A stretch of 18,522 nucleotides of DNA from Desulfobulbaceae bacterium (GTDB lineage Bacteria; Desulfobacterota; Desulfobulbia; Desulfobulbales; Desulfocapsaceae): contig JAUVON010000016.1 of assembly GCA_030599175.1 (NCBI GenBank), positions 1-18,522 on the forward strand, in the 5' to 3' direction. Every line of letters starts with the position of its first letter. Position 1 is the stretch's first letter. Below are positions 15,338 to 18,522 of this stretch, in pieces. The position numbers and the translations under genes are program-made. Below the pieces are notes generated by a model, which was not told where the DNA came from, did no database searches, and saw only the letters and a program-made list of their open reading frames with translations.

Positions 15338-16281
15338 AAAACCGGTTTATAATCAAAAAAGTGTCGGGTTTCCAGTTTTCTATACGTACGGGTTTCACCC
15401 CGGGCTATAAAAGAGGTTGTAATTGCTCCGTTAGGTGTGAAACGTACCCCCTCCAGAAATTCACCATCTGTAATGCCCGTTGCTGCTATAGCCACTTCCT
15501 TACCCTTTACCAGATCCTGAAGTCGAAAGATCATGTCAAAATCTGTTATCCCATGTTCAGTAGCCTCCTGCTTGTCTCTATCATTTTCATAGATGATTTT
15601 CCCTTCAAAATACCCACCAAGACAGCTTATTGCTGCTGCGACAAGTGCACCTTCCGGAGCATATCCATAGCCAATATAGATATCAGCTTTCTCCCCGGTA
15701 ATCGCAGCAAGACAACCGGATATTTCTCCTTCCTCTATGAGTTTGATTCTGGCACCGCATTGTCGGACTTCATTGATTAATTTCTGATGACGTGTCTGGT
15801 TCAGTATACATACAGTAACATTTTCAGTATACTTCTTCAGTGTTCTGGCTACACGTTTGACATTTATTGTGGGGGGTTGGCTGATATCGATAACCTGTCC
15901 TACCTGGGGCCCGACAACAATCTTATACATACTGAGATTTGGGACTGACTGAATAGAACCTTCCTTGGCGATTACGGCATAGGAAGTTGCGTTGTTTTTT
16001 CCGTCGGCAGCACTGTGGTGAGCCTCCAGCGCAACCGCCATGAGGTCTGTTTTTACTCCGCCCTGGCCAATTACTGCGGGTAACTGGTAGGTGTCCGGTC
16101 GATCGCTGAATCGATCATTAACTACAATCCCTTCAATATCCAATCTGTTCAGGGTTTTGGTAATAGCCTTTCTTGTCTTGTTGAGTATGTCATTATGATC
16201 CCCTAGTCCCTGCAGTCGGGCTGCGGTAAGTGCGGCAATTTCTGTAGCACGAACTATCTGCATACCATAATTTATATCCAT
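15334..16281 (-). CDS. glpX: GlpX-family (class II FBPase-like) protein with altered metal site
   Basis: The 315-aa protein aligns by eye along the whole length of GlpX fructose-1,6-bisphosphatase: RATEIAALTAARLQGLGDHND at the start, MYKIVVGP, IGYGYAPEGALVAAAI (Glu210), AIAATGITDGEFLEGVRF and ARGETRTYRKLE at the end. The catalytic middle differs. Where the family has GEGE and DPIDGT, this protein reads VNDRFSD (54-60) and EAHHSAADGK (86-95). Asp33 of E. coli is also replaced by Leu. At best D93-G94 could stand for the second Asp of DPIDGT if a short deletion is allowed. The frame is intact and other frames do not restore the motif. It is therefore probably not a standard FBPase. GAAGAG before the ATG supports the start. 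It lies 63 nt behind a class III FBPase gene. Confidence 0.85.
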   Translation of the reverse strand: MDINYGMQIVRATEIAALTAARLQGLGDHNDILNKTRKAITKTLNRLDIEGIVVNDRFSDRPDTYQLPAVIGQGGVKTDLMAVALEAHHSAADGKNNATSYAVIAKEGSIQSVPNLSMYKIVVGPQVGQVIDISQPPTINVKRVARTLKKYTENVTVCILNQTRHQKLINEVRQCGARIKLIEEGEISGCLAAITGEKADIYIGYGYAPEGALVAAAISCLGGYFEGKIIYENDRDKQEATEHGITDFDMIFRLQDLVKGKEVAIAATGITDGEFLEGVRFTPNGAITTSFIARGETRTYRKLETRHFFDYKPVF

Positions 16282-16344
16282 AAGAACTCTTCAATACATA
16301 GTTGTTGGTTGATTTTTAAATGGCTCATTCCAGGAAGACGCTGG

Positions 16345-18198
16345 TCAAGTTTGGTAGGAATGGAAGGCATCATGTTTTGCACATTCGCGTAAACGACTCA
16401 TAATTTCATTCCGTTCCTGTTCAAGCTTTTTGCCGACAATTGTGTCTCGAATCTTCATTGGTTGTCGGAATTCATCAATAAGCTCAATATCAAGAGGGGC
16501 TGATTCAAGTTTTTTTTCTGCTTCTTTTATTTCGTCTGGTGTGGGTAGAATAATGCCGTAAAGCTGGTGCGGCGTATGAACCAGGGAATGGCCTCTATTG
16601 TAATAAGCCGCGGCAAAACCGCCATCTACATTGATAGCAATTCCATCATCACTGGCCATAGCAATTCCCTTCTTGTAGTTAACAGGAGTGTGGCCGAAAA
16701 TAACTCTCTGGACACCAAATTCATCCTGCATCAGTTTTTTGAATGTAGCCGTTTGCATATTATCTTTCCAGAAAAGGCTTCTCTCTGTATGCGTTTTTTT
16801 ATCAGTAAGAAAATATCTCTCAAAGGTTTTCATTGCATGCTTGCCAAAGAAAGGTGATTTGGGGCCGCACCAGAGGTAAAAGAAAAGGGCCTGATCCTGC
16901 CTGGCCTGTATTTTATTTGCCAGATAGTTTTTGCCAACGCGCTCTATTGTTTCCTGAATGAACGTCAGGAGGATTTTTCCTTTCCTCCCAAGAAATTCTT
17001 CGAACTGGCCTTTCGAGGTAGAAGGAACAAGGGCATGAATATTAAGGAAATTATTTTGGATATGATAGGTTTTTCCAACAGTGAAGAAAAAATGGAGAAG
17101 TCTTTTCAGCCGTACATTGGTGGTAAACTGTTTAACCAGATCGTCCATAATCTGCTGCTCTTCTTTGCTGAGTTTACCTGGGTTATTGAGATCAATGGTT
17201 GGAAAATGGGTATCGTTTAATCCCTCAACATTTCCGGTTTCAAGCATTTTGGCAAGACGATCAAGCCAAAGCCTTGATTCCATATCATACTGAGGATATT
17301 CCCTGATAGTCTGTTCTTCAAGTTTGAACTGGATAATGGCAAGAGCTTTTTCCATGGAACGGCCCTTATCGGTTTTGGCCTTGAAGTTACCGGTGGCCAG
17401 CTCTACCGGGTAAGTATGTTCAGCAAATTCAGCTAATAGAGAGAAATCAAAGCGAAGTCGATTCAGAAAGTCGAAATGATCGTATCTTGAAGTTATTCGT
17501 AATGCTTCTGCAATAAGTGACGGGTTTCCTGAAGCGGCACCCATCCATAGTATGTCATGGTTACCAAAAACATAATCTACCATATGTTTGTAAGCATTTG
17601 ATGAAAGAATACGGATGATTTTGTCTGGCTGGGGGCCCCGGTCAAATACGTCACCAAGAACTTGAATACGATCGAGTAGTACCTGTCGAATAGTATGGGA
17701 TAAATGCGAAATTAACCGATTTGAAATAATTGGCTCTTCAAAGATGGGATCCGGTACGGGCAGACCGGACAACAGGCGATTTATGGTATCGCGAAATTCC
17801 GGCAGAAATATCTCATTTGCAGAATTACTGATATTGGTCATTTTATATTTGAGAACTTCAACCAGGCAGAGAATAACATCCTGCATATCCATACGGATTA
17901 ACTCATCATGGATATATTGTTTTTTTCGAATAATTTTCGTAAGGTACTGGATTTTTTCTGAACTGAAAGTCGCAGGAAGAGCCTCTCTGCATGTCTGGTA
18001 AAGCATACCAAACCTGCCTCTAAGAATAGACTTGAACCGGTCGCCTTCACCGTGGAGATCACTTATCCAGAGGGTTGTTGGAATGTTGGAGTTGAGTTGC
18101 TGTTCCAGCTCCAGAAGTTTCTGTGCCAGTTTGTCAATCTCATGGACTTGCGCTTTGACTGTCTGGTGGTTTGTAGGAAGCTTTGATGAAGGATTCAT
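16345..18198 (-). CDS. fbp: Fructose-1,6-bisphosphatase class III (Firmicutes type)
   Basis: A 617-aa cytoplasmic phosphatase for gluconeogenesis (fructose 1,6-bisphosphate to fructose 6-phosphate) of the calcineurin-like metallophosphoesterase fold; B. subtilis Fbp is about 670 aa. The metal motifs are complete: [12 protein letters not shown] (Asp47, His49), LGDVFDRGP (181-189), VFGNHD (210-215), the late VIFGHTPVN, and [11 protein letters not shown]. Between the second and third groups lie the long family insertions. GGTGG 6 nt before the ATG supports the start, and a good promoter lies upstream (18271-18299). It follows the rRNA operon terminator and precedes the GlpX-like gene. This type is best known from Firmicutes and some anaerobes. 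Confidence 0.93.
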   Translation of the reverse strand: MNPSSKLPTNHQTVKAQVHEIDKLAQKLLELEQQLNSNIPTTLWISDLHGEGDRFKSILRGRFGMLYQTCREALPATFSSEKIQYLTKIIRKKQYIHDELIRMDMQDVILCLVEVLKYKMTNISNSANEIFLPEFRDTINRLLSGLPVPDPIFEEPIISNRLISHLSHTIRQVLLDRIQVLGDVFDRGPQPDKIIRILSSNAYKHMVDYVFGNHDILWMGAASGNPSLIAEALRITSRYDHFDFLNRLRFDFSLLAEFAEHTYPVELATGNFKAKTDKGRSMEKALAIIQFKLEEQTIREYPQYDMESRLWLDRLAKMLETGNVEGLNDTHFPTIDLNNPGKLSKEEQQIMDDLVKQFTTNVRLKRLLHFFFTVGKTYHIQNNFLNIHALVPSTSKGQFEEFLGRKGKILLTFIQETIERVGKNYLANKIQARQDQALFFYLWCGPKSPFFGKHAMKTFERYFLTDKKTHTERSLFWKDNMQTATFKKLMQDEFGVQRVIFGHTPVNYKKGIAMASDDGIAINVDGGFAAAYYNRGHSLVHTPHQLYGIILPTPDEIKEAEKKLESAPLDIELIDEFRQPMKIRDTIVGKKLEQERNEIMSRLRECAKHDAFHSYQT

Positions 18199-18248
18199 AT
18201 TTCCACCATTTTGGCAGGAGAGAAAAGGGGTTTTGTTTCGGATAACAG

Positions 18249-18272
18249 ATTGAAGTTTTATTTATCTTCAAT
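18249..18272. repeat. Inverted repeat at the fbp transcription start region
   Basis: ATTGAAG (18249-18255) and CTTCAAT (18266-18272) are perfect 7-bp inverted arms with a 10-nt AT-only loop. They lie just downstream of the predicted fbp -10 box, so they could be an operator or a 5' mRNA hairpin. Confidence 0.4.
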
Positions 18273-18299
18273 GTTACTCTTAGATTTACAAAAATTCAA
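18271..18299 (-). promoter_or_regulatory. Predicted sigma-70-type promoter for fbp
   Basis: On the minus strand TTGAAT (18299-18294) and TAACAT (18276-18271) are separated by exactly 17 nt. The start would fall about 65 nt before the fbp ATG and after the rRNA terminator, so fbp can be transcribed independently of the rRNA operon. Motif match only. Confidence 0.5.
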
Positions 18300-18313
18300 T
18301 ATCTGAAAAAAGC

Positions 18314-18353
18314 AAAACCCCGTTAATCCAAAGCCTGGATTAACGGGGTTTTT
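18314..18353 (-). terminator. Rho-independent terminator of the rRNA operon
   Basis: A perfect 16-bp stem (18314-18329 with 18337-18352; core CCCCGTTAATCC) and a 7-nt loop lie about 9 nt after the 3' end of the 5S gene. On the minus strand the stem ends in TTTT, followed by GC and six more T. The plus strand also ends in a T-run, so it could work both ways. Confidence 0.93.
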
Positions 18354-18361
18354 ATATAAAA

Positions 18362-18477
<116 letters not shown>

Positions 18478-18480
18478 AAT

Positions 18481-18505
18481 CAGGTGTCAGGAGACAGGTA
18501 ACAGG
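18481..18505. repeat. CAGG-rich degenerate tandem repeat in the 23S-5S spacer
   Basis: Four CAGG units spaced 6-8 nt apart occur in the short stretch between the 5S gene and the window edge. The stretch is otherwise featureless, and the 23S end is not reached. Confidence 0.4.
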
Positions 18506-18522
18506 AAAAACCCGTTTTGTTA

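Noticed and set aside
15334..16281. Frameshift or sequencing error explaining the missing GlpX motifs
   Set aside because: I read the other frames across the divergent region; they contain stops or unrelated residues and do not restore GEGE or DPIDGT.

Overview
The window is chromosomal bacterial DNA of middling GC content. Family make-up and protein style suggest a member of Desulfobacterota, most likely a Desulfobulbales-type sulfate reducer or relative. The hints are the xseB-ispA-dxs cluster, HslV with a short N-terminal extension, a class III fructose-bisphosphatase in a Gram-negative background, and short mosaic repeats with tips like TGATGAACTCGTAAAAA. The lineage is inferred from general knowledge; no search was run.

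Layout. Positions 1-106 hold the 3' end of an unidentified gene. A nucleotide-sugar epimerase (341-1354, +) follows, flanked by three hairpin-forming repeat elements (104-300, 1352-1507, 1512-1675). A minus-strand isoprenoid cluster xseB-ispA-dxs (4761-1662) makes the universal C5 precursor input (DXP) and a prenyl diphosphate. Divergent from it is a plus-strand cluster: xerC (4971-5897), hslV (5943-6503), hslU (6496-7893) and a zinc-ribbon protein (7901-8491). The rest is minus-strand, in order of transcription: 5S rRNA (18477-18362, end of an rRNA operon) with a strong terminator, a class III fructose-1,6-bisphosphatase (18198-16345), a GlpX-family protein (16281-15334), a MotB-like and then a MotA-like stator protein (15143-13121), a pentapeptide-repeat lipoprotein (12966-12052), and dnaE (12046-8519), which starts 5 nt after the lipoprotein stop.

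Most genes are housekeeping. Three things stand out. First, the GlpX-family protein keeps the family fold signatures at both ends but has lost the EGE and DPIDGT metal-site motifs; it sits directly behind an intact, unrelated class III FBPase, so it looks like a pseudophosphatase or an enzyme of changed function. Second, the repeat elements have two different tip types, and every GGCG-type tip in the window supplies the stop codon of the neighbouring gene, including the last codons of dxs. Third, a stator pair is encoded in B-then-A order with overlapping genes. It has a long N-terminal extension and a long Pro-rich linker on the B subunit, and a Gln in the A subunit where the FliG-contacting Glu is expected. 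It lies next to a pentapeptide lipoprotein, with no flagellar gene in view.

All assignments come from reading motifs. Start codons were chosen by family N-termini and ribosome-binding sites, and for ispA, hslV, hslU and the lipoprotein they differ from the longest open frame.
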